DNA of 39,726 nt from Nitrososphaerales archaeon (GCA_030038365.1 JASHPA010000176.1:1-39726), one strand, 5' to 3'. Numbered from the stretch's first letter, positions 7,947 to 16,583 are shown. Numbers and translations are program-made. Notes: generated by a model not told the origin, from the sequence alone.

Positions 7947-9206
7947 TCAGTCTCTCAGGGCGGAGGCTCGGGCAACAGCGAACGGCACCGTCATCTCGTC
8001 TACGTGCATGCCTCCATGCTGGCCCCTGAGGAGAGGCGACTCGACGTCGGGATAGTGGTACCAGACGCTCATCTCGCGCTTCGGAAGCACCATTAGGTTC
8101 CCCACCCTCTCCAGGAATGTAGCCGAGGGCGTTCCGACGCCGAATACACCTGATGACACTACGTCAGCGCTCTTCGCGACGAGCGCGACTCCTGAGAGTG
8201 TCTCGGAGAGGTACTGTTGGACTTCGTCAACCGAGTCTTCTTCGATACGGAGATAGATGTCGCGAGGCGAACCCCACGGCGGGATCGTTTTTCCTGCGGG
8301 GCTCCTGGCCAGGCTCTTCGTGAGGTTCCTGTGCTTGTCGAGCCAGACGGAATCATCTGTCGAACTGCGGACATGTCCGTGGTCCGCCGTCACCACAAAG
8401 AGCGTCTTTGAGGCTACTCTCTCGTCGAGTTTGTCGAGACCGAGGGTGAGGGCAGCCGAGACGTTCGCCGCCTCCACGTAGGACTCTCGAGAGCCCGGGC
8501 CGTAGGAGTGTTCCTGGGAGTCGATCGCGCTGTAGTAGACATAGTGGAAGGAGGCCCCGCGTTCGGATTCGAGCTTCCTCCGGAGAAGGTCTGCCATGTC
8601 GAACGCGTTCACGTAAGGCTGCACGTCGCTCGCACCGTGCATCAAGCGTGAGTAGGAGCTGTTTGCGATGAAGCGGCTGAGATAGGACCGGACCACCACC
8701 CCTTCTCTGGTGAGCCGCGGGAACAGCGGCTTTCCTGTCACGAGGACATCAGGGCTAAGGTATGGAAGGAGGAGGTCGGCCCCTCGGGTCCCTACAGGGG
8801 AGAATGGCAGACTCTGGATTACCATGTCCGTTTCTTTGAGGTAAAGGAACCACTCGACGAGGCTATGCTCCTGCGGAGTCAGGGCAGTTGTGAGCGTCGT
8901 GAGGGCAGCGGAAGTCGTCGAGGGGAAAACGCTGGTGATGGGGGTGACCTTCCCCTTGCTGCCCATGTTTCCGAGGAAGCCCATTCCCACCTGCCTTTGC
9001 CATTCCTTGTAGCCGAGGCCGTCGAGCAGGAAGAGGACTACGTTCTCGATGCCAGTGGTGTCGACCCCGTCGAAGACATCGTTCGGCAGCTTGGTCCTGC
9101 CAATCTCGACACCGAGTATCGAGAGGAGGGTCGAAGGGATGTTCGAGAGGCAGTACGAATCATACCTGGGCTGCACCGAGCCCTCCTCGAACCTGAGGCC
9201 GGTCAT
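7947..9206 (-). CDS. Alkaline-phosphatase-superfamily phosphodiesterase / nucleotide pyrophosphatase
   Basis: A 419-aa member of the type I phosphodiesterase/nucleotide pyrophosphatase branch of the alkaline phosphatase superfamily. The two-metal site can be traced: FLLDGLGYKEW (Asp62), nucleophile region FPSTTSAALTT (Thr97/98), SAIDSQEHSYGPG (Asp and His), VVTADHGHV (Asp-His) and a late His in QHGGMHVDEM. It would hydrolyse a phosphate mono- or diester, but the substrate is not evident. No signal peptide is seen, so it is probably cytosolic. Its start lies 7 nt after the stop of the upstream glutamate dehydrogenase on the same strand, so the two are likely co-transcribed, an unusual pairing. 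Confidence 0.82.
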   Translation of the reverse strand: MTGLRFEEGSVQPRYDSYCLSNIPSTLLSILGVEIGRTKLPNDVFDGVDTTGIENVVLFLLDGLGYKEWQRQVGMGFLGNMGSKGKVTPITSVFPSTTSAALTTLTTALTPQEHSLVEWFLYLKETDMVIQSLPFSPVGTRGADLLLPYLSPDVLVTGKPLFPRLTREGVVVRSYLSRFIANSSYSRLMHGASDVQPYVNAFDMADLLRRKLESERGASFHYVYYSAIDSQEHSYGPGSRESYVEAANVSAALTLGLDKLDERVASKTLFVVTADHGHVRSSTDDSVWLDKHRNLTKSLARSPAGKTIPPWGSPRDIYLRIEEDSVDEVQQYLSETLSGVALVAKSADVVSSGVFGVGTPSATFLERVGNLMVLPKREMSVWYHYPDVESPLLRGQHGGMHVDEMTVPFAVARASALRD

Positions 9207-9213
9207 CGTCCGC

Positions 9214-10464
9214 TCAGGGCCAAATGCCGAGGGTCTTGATCGCTTCGGCTACTCTGCCGACGCCGACTATCAGGGCCCCGGTCCTCATCGAGACCCCCTT
9301 CTTCGTTGCCTCGGTGTGGACGCCAGCAAAGGCCGAGGTTATCTTCTTCTCAAGTCTCTCGTTGACTTCATCCTCGCTCCAGTAGAGTCTCTCGAGGTTC
9401 TGGACCCACTCCAGATAACTGACTATCACCCCTCCCGAGTTCGCGAGAATGTCGGGCACCAAGAAGACACCTGCTGCGTCGAGCACCCTGTCCGCCTCGG
9501 GGGTTGTCGGTCCGTTCGCGCACTCTGTGATTATCTTGGAGCGCACGCCCTTCGCCACATCCCCGGTTATCGAGTTCTCAAGCGCGGCTGGACAGAGCAC
9601 GTCGCATTCGGTCTGAAGCACCTCCTCGTTGGAGATATCCTTGGCGCCTGGGAATCCTACGACGGTCCCGGTCTTCTCCTTGAATGCGAGGACGGCCCGG
9701 GCGTCCAGTCCACCCTTGTTGTAGATACCACCCTTCGAATCGCTCGTCGCGATGAGCTTCGCGCCCATCTCCTGCATTATTATGGCGAAGTTCGAACCCG
9801 CGTTTCCGTATCCCTGAACCGACATCGTAGCACCCTTGAGAGGAATGCCCTTGACTTTGGCTGCCTCGCGCGTGCAGAACGCGGCACCTCTCCCTGTCGC
9901 CGTGTCCCTACCAAGGGAGCCGCCCAGCGGGACAGGCTTTCCCGTCACGACAGCGGGTACGGCGTGCCCCTTGAGCAGGCTGTAGGTATCGAGTATCCAT
10001 GCCATGACCTGAGCGTTGGTGTAGACGTCGGGCGCGGGGACATCCCGCTCCGGGCCTATCACGTCGGCTATGCCGATGGTGTACCTGCGGGTAAGCCGCT
10101 CGAGCTCGTCCTGGGACATCGCCTTGGGGTCGCAGATCACGCCGCCTTTTCCGCCTCCGAAAGGTATGTCGGCTACGCTGCATTTCCAGGTCATCCACGC
10201 TGAGAGGGCCTTCACCTCGGCCAGGGTGACCCCCGGATGATACCTGATGCCGCCTTTGAACGGCCCCCTCGCGTCGTTGTACTGGACCCTGTAACCTGTG
10301 AAGACCTTGACGCTCTCGTTGTCCATCTTCACCGGCAGGGATACCTCAACAATGCGCTTCGGCTGCCGTAGCATGTCTTTCACCGCAGCGTCTAGCTCCA
10401 AGTACTCGCTCACTATGTCGAGCTGCTCGAGCACGTTGTCGAAGGGATTGGTCTCTGAGGACAT
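9214..10464 (-). CDS. gdhA: Glutamate dehydrogenase (paralogue 1)
   Basis: A 416-aa Glu/Leu/Phe/Val dehydrogenase, close to the usual archaeal length of about 415-420 aa, interconverting glutamate with 2-oxoglutarate and ammonia. The N-terminus NPFDNVLEQLD is canonical. The substrate domain carries YHPGVTLAEVKALS, WKCSVADIPFGGGKGGV with the glutamate-binding lysines, and APDVYTNAQVMAWI. The Rossmann motif is GYGNAG, followed by an ATSDSKGG strand. ATG 10464 is the start; AT-rich CAATTTTATTT (10481-10491) serves as promoter for this strand. A phosphodiesterase gene follows 7 nt downstream. A second paralogue is at 22176. Confidence 0.95.
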   Translation of the reverse strand: MSSETNPFDNVLEQLDIVSEYLELDAAVKDMLRQPKRIVEVSLPVKMDNESVKVFTGYRVQYNDARGPFKGGIRYHPGVTLAEVKALSAWMTWKCSVADIPFGGGKGGVICDPKAMSQDELERLTRRYTIGIADVIGPERDVPAPDVYTNAQVMAWILDTYSLLKGHAVPAVVTGKPVPLGGSLGRDTATGRGAAFCTREAAKVKGIPLKGATMSVQGYGNAGSNFAIIMQEMGAKLIATSDSKGGIYNKGGLDARAVLAFKEKTGTVVGFPGAKDISNEEVLQTECDVLCPAALENSITGDVAKGVRSKIITECANGPTTPEADRVLDAAGVFLVPDILANSGGVIVSYLEWVQNLERLYWSEDEVNERLEKKITSAFAGVHTEATKKGVSMRTGALIVGVGRVAEAIKTLGIWP

Positions 10465-10538
10465 CAGTTGGAGGATTGCCCAATTTTATTTACAGGTTTC
10501 GAATATTCTATACCAATTTCGTCGCTGTCCATGCTTCG

Positions 10539-10550
10539 AAAACCCTTATG
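10539..10550 (+). promoter_or_regulatory. Promoter box AAAACCCTTATG
   Basis: Its first base is 36 nt before ATG 10575, matching the box at 4107 in sequence and spacing. It makes the upstream in-frame ATGs (10548, 10551) unlikely, as they lie in the box. Confidence 0.6.
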
Positions 10551-10574
10551 ATGCACGCCGGCCAATTCTGTGGA

Positions 10575-11360
10575 ATGTCCACAGCTCTGCTTTCGGAGAT
10601 GACTTGGCCCGACGTCAAAGAGGCCATAGAACAGAAGAGGGTAGTGATTCTGCCAGTCGGCTCGACCGAACAGCACGGCCCCCAGCTGCCTCTGGACACG
10701 GACATCGTCAACTCATTCGAGATTGCCAAGGCGGCTGCGCGGAAGACGAGCAACCTCGTCGCGCCTCCGCTGTACTACGGAATCACACCGCACTGGATGG
10801 GCTTCCCAGGCACAATGTCCATCGAGTACGACACGTGGATCAGGTTCGTCACACAGATTGGTAACTCGCTCGCCAAGCACGGGTTCGAGAAGCTGGTCAT
10901 CCTGAACGGGCACGGAGGAAACTCAGCGGCGATACAGCTCGCGGCCCAGAACATAGCAGAGTCGAGCGGAGTGAAGTGCACTGTAGCTGCTTTCTCCTAC
11001 TGGGACGTGTCCCACGCGCAGGTGAATGCCGTGCGGAGGTCGGCACCGGGAGGGATGGGCCACTCGTGCGAACTCGAGACTTCGTTGCAGCTCCATCTCC
11101 GAGACAATTTAGTGAAGATGGACAGGGCCGTCAAGAACGTCCGCACCAGACAGTCGGAGTTTGAGCAGCTCGACATGATGGAGGACGGTGGGCACGTGCT
11201 GTTCTACAGCGTCGGGGGAGGTGGAGGCGCCTACGACCCCGGCGAATGGGGTACGATAGGCGACCCGACGGTTGCTACAAGGGAGAGCGGGGCAACGTTC
11301 TTCGACGTGATAGTCGACCAGGTCGCGAGGGTGCTCGAAGATCTATCACGCAGAAGGTAG
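10575..11360 (+). CDS. Creatininase-family metal-dependent amidohydrolase
   Basis: A protein of about 261 aa with all creatininase-family metal-site motifs: LPVGSTEQHGPQLPLDTD (Glu, His and Asp ligands), ILNGHGGNSAA (His) and GHSCELETS (Glu). Family members hydrolyse cyclic amides such as creatinine, or act on formamide intermediates of riboflavin/F420 biosynthesis (the archaeal ArfB type, 2-amino-5-formylamino-6-ribosylaminopyrimidinone phosphate deformylase). Because this genome encodes F420- and flavin-dependent enzymes, an ArfB-like role is an attractive inference but is not proven here. The frame is open to 10476; I chose ATG 10575 from the promoter box. A LOG-like gene with its own box follows after 42 nt. 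Confidence 0.85.
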   Translation: MSTALLSEMTWPDVKEAIEQKRVVILPVGSTEQHGPQLPLDTDIVNSFEIAKAAARKTSNLVAPPLYYGITPHWMGFPGTMSIEYDTWIRFVTQIGNSLAKHGFEKLVILNGHGGNSAAIQLAAQNIAESSGVKCTVAAFSYWDVSHAQVNAVRRSAPGGMGHSCELETSLQLHLRDNLVKMDRAVKNVRTRQSEFEQLDMMEDGGHVLFYSVGGGGGAYDPGEWGTIGDPTVATRESGATFFDVIVDQVARVLEDLSRRR

Positions 11361-11368
11361 CGTGACAG

Positions 11369-11380
11369 AAAACGCTAAGT
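11369..11380 (+). promoter_or_regulatory. Promoter box AAAACGCTAAGT
   Basis: A variant of the AAAACGCTTATG element 34 nt before ATG 11403, giving a leaderless start. It lies just after the stop of the preceding gene. Confidence 0.5.
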
Positions 11381-11402
11381 GCAGCAAGGGCAGTGGAAGC
11401 AT

Positions 11403-11930
11403 ATGGTCCGCAGACGACAGATTTCGGTCATCGGTTTTGATTCAGAGCTGTGTACGGACGCGGCTTACGACGCCGCCTACCGCGTCGGAACCGCACTGGC
11501 GAAGAAGGGAGCCGTCCTCCTGAGCGGGGGTCTCGGCGGAGTCATGGAGGCGGCCAGCAAGGGTGCTTCCGAGGCAGGGGGCCTCGCGATAGGAATCATA
11601 CCCCCGGACGACGCCTCGAGGGCGAACAGATACTGTGACGTGGTGATTCCCTCGGGGCTGGGGTTCGCCAGGAACTTCCTTGTTGTGAATTCGGGAGATG
11701 CGATAATAATCGTGGGAGGAGGTGCAGGCACCCTGACCGAGGCCGCGGCGGCCTATGGAAAGGGAAAGCCCGTGATAGCAGTGAGGGGGACCGGAGGCGT
11801 TGCTGACCAATGGGCAGGAAGGTACTTCGACGAGAGAAGGACGGTCAGAGTCGCTGCCGGTGACAGCCCCGAGAACGCAGTCGCGCTGGCGTTGCGTGCC
11901 AAGAAGAAACCCGGTCCTGCTGAATACTGA
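11403..11930 (+). CDS. LOG-like Rossmann protein (TIGR00725-type)
   Basis: A 175-aa Rossmann-fold protein resembling the TIGR00725/LOG (putative lysine decarboxylase-like) family. The nucleotide-binding loops GGLGGVMEAASKGA and VGGGAGTLTEAAAAYG match the family's GGGxGxM and GGxGTxxE signatures, the latter placing a catalytic Glu. LOG enzymes release the base from nucleoside 5'-monophosphates; archaeal members are mostly uncharacterised. The frame has a GTG start at 11379, but the promoter box places the start at ATG 11403. It faces the small basic gene at 11943. Confidence 0.8.
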   Translation: MVRRRQISVIGFDSELCTDAAYDAAYRVGTALAKKGAVLLSGGLGGVMEAASKGASEAGGLAIGIIPPDDASRANRYCDVVIPSGLGFARNFLVVNSGDAIIIVGGGAGTLTEAAAAYGKGKPVIAVRGTGGVADQWAGRYFDERRTVRVAAGDSPENAVALALRAKKKPGPAEY

Positions 11931-11942
11931 AGATAAGACCGG

Positions 11943-12152
11943 CTAGCGCCTCGTCTTCTGCCTCTTGCGTCTCTTGGCTTTCTCGTGCGCGTCCTCAGCG
12001 AGATCGACCCTGTCCTCATCCTCCCTAGATATGAAGCCTGCCCTCGCTCTGGCGTTCCCCGCCGTCTGCTTCTTCAGCCAGTTTTCGTAGATGTCAGGCA
12101 GCATCTGGCTCGCGTCGAATTTCTCGACCACTTCGTCCCTCTTCTCTGGCAT
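11943..12152 (-). CDS. Small basic hypothetical protein, 69 aa
   Basis: A 69-aa protein with an acidic helical first half (KRDEVVEKFDASQMLPDIYENWLKK) and a very basic C-terminus (HEKAKRRKRQKTRR). On the minus strand an AT-rich patch (AGTGAAATAGAAAT, around 12170-12185) lies about 27 nt upstream of the ATG, supporting its own leaderless transcript. No known family recognised. The charge pattern suggests nucleic-acid or ribosome association. It is downstream of the MFS gene on the same strand. Confidence 0.55.
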   Translation of the reverse strand: MPEKRDEVVEKFDASQMLPDIYENWLKKQTAGNARARAGFISREDEDRVDLAEDAHEKAKRRKRQKTRR

Positions 12153-12203
12153 GGTCGCGTGGTGGGAGGATTTCTATTTCACTCTTTTGGGGGGGCACAT
12201 CCC

Positions 12204-13376
12204 TTACGTGCCTGCCTCGCTGCGGAGTCTGAAGATTGGAAGGGAGATTCCCGCGACCACAGCGCCTCCCACCGCCCATGCTAGCGGATAGCTGTAGCCA
12301 GCGGCTACAGCGGAAAAGACCAGCGGCATGACGACTCCGCCGAACAGGGCGATACCGTTGATCCACGAAATCCCCAGCGCGGCATACTCGCTCCTAGCGC
12401 TCCCGATTGACCGGCCTATCCCCACGCCGAATACATACGCGCCCTGCGTCGCGACTCCGAGGACTAGACCGGAGAGAAGGGCCGCGTAGACGGAGTTCAG
12501 GGCCGCGATGGTGACGGCCCCAGCCGCGGTGAGGCAGAGCGCAATCAGGATGGTCTTCGGCCTGGGGCTCCTGTCGAAGGCATTGCCGACGAAAGGCGAG
12601 AACGCGATCGACGTCACCATCGTGAACCCGGGAATCAGGCCGGCTATTACGGCCCCGGTCTTCAGACTCTCCTCGAGGTAGTACACCATGAAGTAGGTGT
12701 TCAGCCCGAAGGCGACCTGGGAGACCACCAGACCTGCGCTGACGATAAGGAGAGGCCTGTTTAGGATTATCTCTTTGAGCTCAGAGGGACGTATCGAGAG
12801 AGAGCCCACGGCGGGGTCGTCGGGAATGAGAAGTAGCAACAGCGCCAGCGAGATGAGCCCGAGGACTCCCGCCCCGATTACGCTGAGTCTCCAGCCAGCT
12901 ACGGTCCCCAGGATGGTCCACCCCGAAATCCCGACTATCCCACCCAGGTCGAACGCCGCCCCGAAGATCCCTATCCCGAGGCCCTCAGCCCCCTTTCTGA
13001 AGTAGCGGATTATGAGGATGACGCCGGGTCCGAAGATGAAAGCCTCGCCGACGCCCACTACGAACCTGAGCACGGTGAGTGAGAAGAGCTGGTCGACGAG
13101 CCCGACAAGGATGGACGAGACCGAGATCAGAGTCATGCCGATGGTCAGGGCCTGCTTGGGTCCGTACCTCGCGGCTATCAGGCCGGCCGGGAGCTGGAAT
13201 AGCGCCACCCCGAGGACGAAGGTCGAGGTAACGAGACCGAGCCCCGAAACGTTCTGGTGGAAGTCCGCCGCGATGAGCGAGAAGACCGAGGAGACGCTGT
13301 ACCAGTTTATCGCGCAGACGAACTGGAGAGCGATGAGTGTCGCGACGGCCCCCCTGTTCTCTAGGTTCCTGAACAA
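12204..13376 (-). CDS. Major facilitator superfamily transporter
   Basis: A 390-aa membrane protein with about 12 helices in two six-helix halves. The loop after TM2 (AGLIAARYGPKQALTIG) matches the MFS motif A pattern G-x-x-x-D/A-R-x-G-R/P-K, and GNAFDRSPRPKTI is its counterpart in the second half. It is probably a proton-coupled transporter; the substrate cannot be inferred. TATTATAATCG on the minus strand near 13410-13420 is a possible promoter with a short leader. The DUF1614 gene lies upstream on the same strand, 55 nt away. Confidence 0.85.
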   Translation of the reverse strand: MFRNLENRGAVATLIALQFVCAINWYSVSSVFSLIAADFHQNVSGLGLVTSTFVLGVALFQLPAGLIAARYGPKQALTIGMTLISVSSILVGLVDQLFSLTVLRFVVGVGEAFIFGPGVILIIRYFRKGAEGLGIGIFGAAFDLGGIVGISGWTILGTVAGWRLSVIGAGVLGLISLALLLLLIPDDPAVGSLSIRPSELKEIILNRPLLIVSAGLVVSQVAFGLNTYFMVYYLEESLKTGAVIAGLIPGFTMVTSIAFSPFVGNAFDRSPRPKTILIALCLTAAGAVTIAALNSVYAALLSGLVLGVATQGAYVFGVGIGRSIGSARSEYAALGISWINGIALFGGVVMPLVFSAVAAGYSYPLAWAVGGAVVAGISLPIFRLRSEAGT

Positions 13377-13431
13377 ACGGTTCTCCCGTTAATGGGCGGA
13401 GAATTTTCGATTATAATGATTGGTGCGTCTT

Positions 13432-14154
13432 TTAGAAAATCGCGGCAAGTATCACTGCTATGAGACCCGTCAGGAAGACTCCGTCGAAGGTCCCGGCGCC
13501 TCCGATGCTCTCCATGGCCGCGCCTGAGTGGTCTGCCCCGCGCAGGTTCGTCAGGTCGGCCCCGATCAGGGCGCCGAGGGTGCCGGAGACGTAGGCGACG
13601 ATGGCCGGCGAGCCAGGAGCCAGTATGAGCGCCACAACCGCGGCGAAGAGCGGTGGAAGGAATGCGGGCGTCACGATACCGACGCCCGGCACCCGCTTGG
13701 CGACTAGGTGCACGAGCACCGACGTGATTGCCGTGCCGACGACGGCGAGCACCGTGAGCTCCCCCAGGTGCGTCGAGAGGAGGTACGCGGAAATGGCGAT
13801 GGGTATCAGGCCTCCGCCAAAGTTCAGGGCGATCGTCGTGGTTACCTGCCTGAGTACGCGTCTTGGTACGTGATAGGTCAGCCAGAAGACCCTCACCTCC
13901 TGCACCTGCACCATAGGGACAAGGCTCCGCACCCTGTACAGGGGGATGTCAATGGTGCTTCCCAAGAATGTCAGAATCAGTATTATGGCGAACTCGAGGG
14001 GCGTGAAACCGAGCTTCGCGAACGCGAACTCGCCCGCCTCAATCAGCAGGAAGATGACTATGACCGCGAGCAGTATGCCGAGCAAGATGCGCAAAGGCCA
14101 CCCATGGTGATGGCGGTGCACCCATACCGGCGGGATGTAGTCATCGTCCTCCAT
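13432..14154 (-). CDS. DUF1614-family membrane protein
   Basis: A 240-aa polytopic membrane protein that I recognise as DUF1614. The family pattern is visible: GSTIDIPLYRV after the second helix, a central TTIALNFGGGLIPIAIS helix, a region around FLPPLFAAVVAL, and the C-terminal ESIGGAGTFDGVFLTG. Function of the family is unknown. The N-terminus before the first helix contains a His cluster (VHRHHHG). The frame is open to 14208, but the minus-strand box AGCCTTTTTC (14180-14192) is at leaderless distance from ATG 14154, so I start there. The surface-protein gene is divergent. Confidence 0.75.
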   Translation of the reverse strand: MEDDDYIPPVWVHRHHHGWPLRILLGILLAVIVIFLLIEAGEFAFAKLGFTPLEFAIILILTFLGSTIDIPLYRVRSLVPMVQVQEVRVFWLTYHVPRRVLRQVTTTIALNFGGGLIPIAISAYLLSTHLGELTVLAVVGTAITSVLVHLVAKRVPGVGIVTPAFLPPLFAAVVALILAPGSPAIVAYVSGTLGALIGADLTNLRGADHSGAAMESIGGAGTFDGVFLTGLIAVILAAIF

Positions 14155-14196
14155 TCTGGCACTTTTCTCGCAACTAGCCCAGAAAAAGGCTTCCCT

Positions 14197-14226
14197 CCCC
14201 GCAATCAAAATTCGTTAATAGCGGGG
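14197..14226. promoter_or_regulatory. CCCCGC / GCGGGG inverted repeat around an AT-rich core
   Basis: Arms at 14197-14202 and 14221-14226 are separated by 18 bp of AT-rich sequence that includes the CGTTAATAGC promoter box (14213-14222) of the surface-protein gene. It lies between divergent genes and could be a shared operator. Confidence 0.4.
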
Positions 14227-14245
14227 AAGCTTCCTTTGGGGCAAC

Positions 14246-16573
14246 ATGAAACTGACGGCAGGCCACGTGCCGCTGCTGCTTGTGGCGGGCGCGATACTCT
14301 GCCTGGTCCTGACGATAGGTCCCGTAGTAGCGCGAGCATCGCCGACCGGGACGCAAACGGTGAGCATCGTCCCCACCCGGACGTGCTCCTGCTCCGCCTC
14401 GAATCCGGGTGACACCAGCGGAGAATCGCAGCTCCAGGGTCACGGACCACCGATATTCTCGAATTATGACGAGCAGGTGGGCATGACCTTCACCCAGAGC
14501 TTCACCTCTATCGAGTTCAACGTTACTGCAATCGAGCAGACCGACCCGCTCCTCGGTACGGGCCCCGCGTACCTGGTCAATGGTCTCTCCAACGCCGGTT
14601 ACTGGTACCAGGTGGGGGTATCGTGGGACTGGGCGCCGGGGGAGAACCCCGGCACCGGCTTCGACATGAACTACGAAGTCTTCGATACATCGGGCAATTC
14701 CATCTTCCCGAGCGACGGGCAGGGAGGCGTGGCTGCCTTCTCAGGCCAGGTGAACCCCGGCGACATCATCCTCCTCAACCTGTACTTCTCGAACACGACC
14801 CAGAACGTCATCATGGTAGCAGAGGACACGGACACGAAGGCGACGGCCTCGGTGACATACTCCAACGAGGGTGCCACCTACTTCGTCGGACTGCCGAACT
14901 ACGTGGCCAACTCGAACGGGTACTTCACGGGCCTGATGACCGAATGGTACCACGGTGCGCCATACTACACCAACGAGGCCCCTGTGGTCTACTCGAACGA
15001 CAACTTCGAGCTTACTTCGGGATGGATGTGGATGGATGAGTTCGATGCTAGCAACTTCCAGGAGGTCTTCGCAAGTAACAGCAGCGCTCCCGTCTCGTTC
15101 GCGAACCCGACGACCCTGCAGGAGTTCTCGTACAACGGGACTACCGAGTACGCCGACGCGTTCGAGTTCATAACCGGAGCGTTGTCGAACGCGACCCAGT
15201 CGTCCGGCGTCCCGCTCGTCTTCTCGTACTCAGTCAGCGGGGGAGGGACGGGCTACTCTGCGCCCACCCTTACGTATGTCAGCGGAGGGAAGAAGACATC
15301 GGTACCCCTCACGGGTTCGCCTTCGTTGTACTTTGCCGACCCTGGTAGCACCTGGAACGTCTCCTCTACGCTCGACGGCTCGACCTCTGAACTAAGGTGG
15401 GAGACCGCGCAGACGACTTCCGAGACCGCAAGCTCCTCCGCGAGCGTGTTCTTCGTTTACTACTATCAGTCGTACGTCACATTCGGATTCTCGGTAGCCG
15501 GGGGAGGGTCGGGGTACTCGCCACCCACAGTCTCCTACACTTCGCTTGGAACTTCTTCGGTTACCACGGTCGGAGCCAGGGTCTGGGTCGATATCGGAAC
15601 AAGATACCAGTACTCGAACCCTCTGGCTGGTTCGAATGGCACCGTCAGGTGGTACGCCAGCACCTTTGGCTCGGTAGGGTCGTCCCACGAGATAACCGTC
15701 TCGTTCTATCCCCAGTACCTTACCACGTTCGATATCGTCTTCAAGAACACCGAGGTCTTCCCCGGCGTGTCGCTGACGTCGACCTCGGGTGGCCAGCCCT
15801 ACTCGACCACGCTGGTGGAGGGCGCGAACAAGGTCTGGCTCGATGCAGGTTCCACCTATGCTGTCCCCCAGACATTCTCCCTTGCGAGCGGCCAGAGGCT
15901 TGTCACGAACGCGAGTTATACAGGGACCATCTTGTCGAGCGCTACGATAGGGCTGGTCTACGATCGCCAATTCTACGTCGAAGTCACACAGAACTTCGCG
16001 GCCGGCGGGACCGTCTCCCCGTCCTCCGGCTGGTACGATTCCGGTTCGACGCTCAAGCTCGACGCCGTCGCGTCCTCCGGGTGGATGTTCGAGGGATGGC
16101 AGGGAGCGGGCTCGGATTCCGTGTCGGGTTCACAGGCGCTCCTCTCCCTAACCGTCGGACCAGGCACGTCCGCAAATGAAACAGCGGTGTTCTATCCAGG
16201 GGTGGCGGTGGATGCGGATGGCCCTTCCTCGGTCTCGTATAGCGACGGGTCCATTTCGGGGACCGTGGCAGGAGGTACCACCGAGGAGGTCTACGTGCCT
16301 CCCTCGTCGGAGCTCAAGCTCACGGGTTCGAGCGTACCCTTTCTGACGGGTTTCTCAGGCTGGAGCGGGGCGAGTAACTCTTCGGCGACAACCGTGTCGC
16401 TGGTGGTCGCGTCTCCCGTGAGCATAAGGGCCGTCTCAACCTACGATCTCCCCGGGATCGGGGTATTCGTGCTCGCCTTAGCGTTCATCATCGCAATCGC
16501 CGTGCTGACGCTGAGGCGTCGGAGAGGCGGGGTAACGGTACGGCAGCCTGAACCGGTGCCGCCCCCACCGTAG
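14246..16573 (+). CDS. Secreted, membrane-anchored surface protein with tandem beta repeats
   Basis: A 775-aa protein with a Sec signal peptide (hydrophobic residues 8-28), a large extracellular part and a C-terminal membrane helix (about 733-755, IGVFVLALAFIIAIAVL) ending in a basic RRRRG-like stop-transfer and a Pro tail. Residues 50-310 form one beta-rich domain (GYWYQVGVSWDW, FTGLMTEWYHG) I cannot name. From about 325 there are diverged repeats of about 80 aa: GGGTGYSAPTLTY near 330, GGGSGYSPPTVSY near 415, a third near 495, and a fourth like an InlB B-repeat (GGTVSPSSGWYDSGS ... FEGWQG) near 580. There are many N-glycosylation sequons. An envelope, adhesion or polymer-binding role is likely. 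ATG 14246 is supported by the CGTTAATAGC box. Confidence 0.8.
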   Translation: MKLTAGHVPLLLVAGAILCLVLTIGPVVARASPTGTQTVSIVPTRTCSCSASNPGDTSGESQLQGHGPPIFSNYDEQVGMTFTQSFTSIEFNVTAIEQTDPLLGTGPAYLVNGLSNAGYWYQVGVSWDWAPGENPGTGFDMNYEVFDTSGNSIFPSDGQGGVAAFSGQVNPGDIILLNLYFSNTTQNVIMVAEDTDTKATASVTYSNEGATYFVGLPNYVANSNGYFTGLMTEWYHGAPYYTNEAPVVYSNDNFELTSGWMWMDEFDASNFQEVFASNSSAPVSFANPTTLQEFSYNGTTEYADAFEFITGALSNATQSSGVPLVFSYSVSGGGTGYSAPTLTYVSGGKKTSVPLTGSPSLYFADPGSTWNVSSTLDGSTSELRWETAQTTSETASSSASVFFVYYYQSYVTFGFSVAGGGSGYSPPTVSYTSLGTSSVTTVGARVWVDIGTRYQYSNPLAGSNGTVRWYASTFGSVGSSHEITVSFYPQYLTTFDIVFKNTEVFPGVSLTSTSGGQPYSTTLVEGANKVWLDAGSTYAVPQTFSLASGQRLVTNASYTGTILSSATIGLVYDRQFYVEVTQNFAAGGTVSPSSGWYDSGSTLKLDAVASSGWMFEGWQGAGSDSVSGSQALLSLTVGPGTSANETAVFYPGVAVDADGPSSVSYSDGSISGTVAGGTTEEVYVPPSSELKLTGSSVPFLTGFSGWSGASNSSATTVSLVVASPVSIRAVSTYDLPGIGVFVLALAFIIAIAVLTLRRRRGGVTVRQPEPVPPPP

Positions 16574-16580
16574 AGGAGAG
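16573..16580 (+). promoter_or_regulatory. Shine-Dalgarno GAGGAGAG
   Basis: A purine-rich SD immediately after the surface-protein stop, 3 nt before ATG 16584. It indicates that the FUSC gene is translated from an operon message. Confidence 0.6.
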
Positions 16581-16583
16581 AGG

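Noticed and set aside
9049-10203. 384-codon open frame on the plus strand across the phosphodiesterase and glutamate dehydrogenase genes
   Set aside because: It is antisense to two well-conserved genes, has no recognisable motif, and its openness follows from high third-position G+C.
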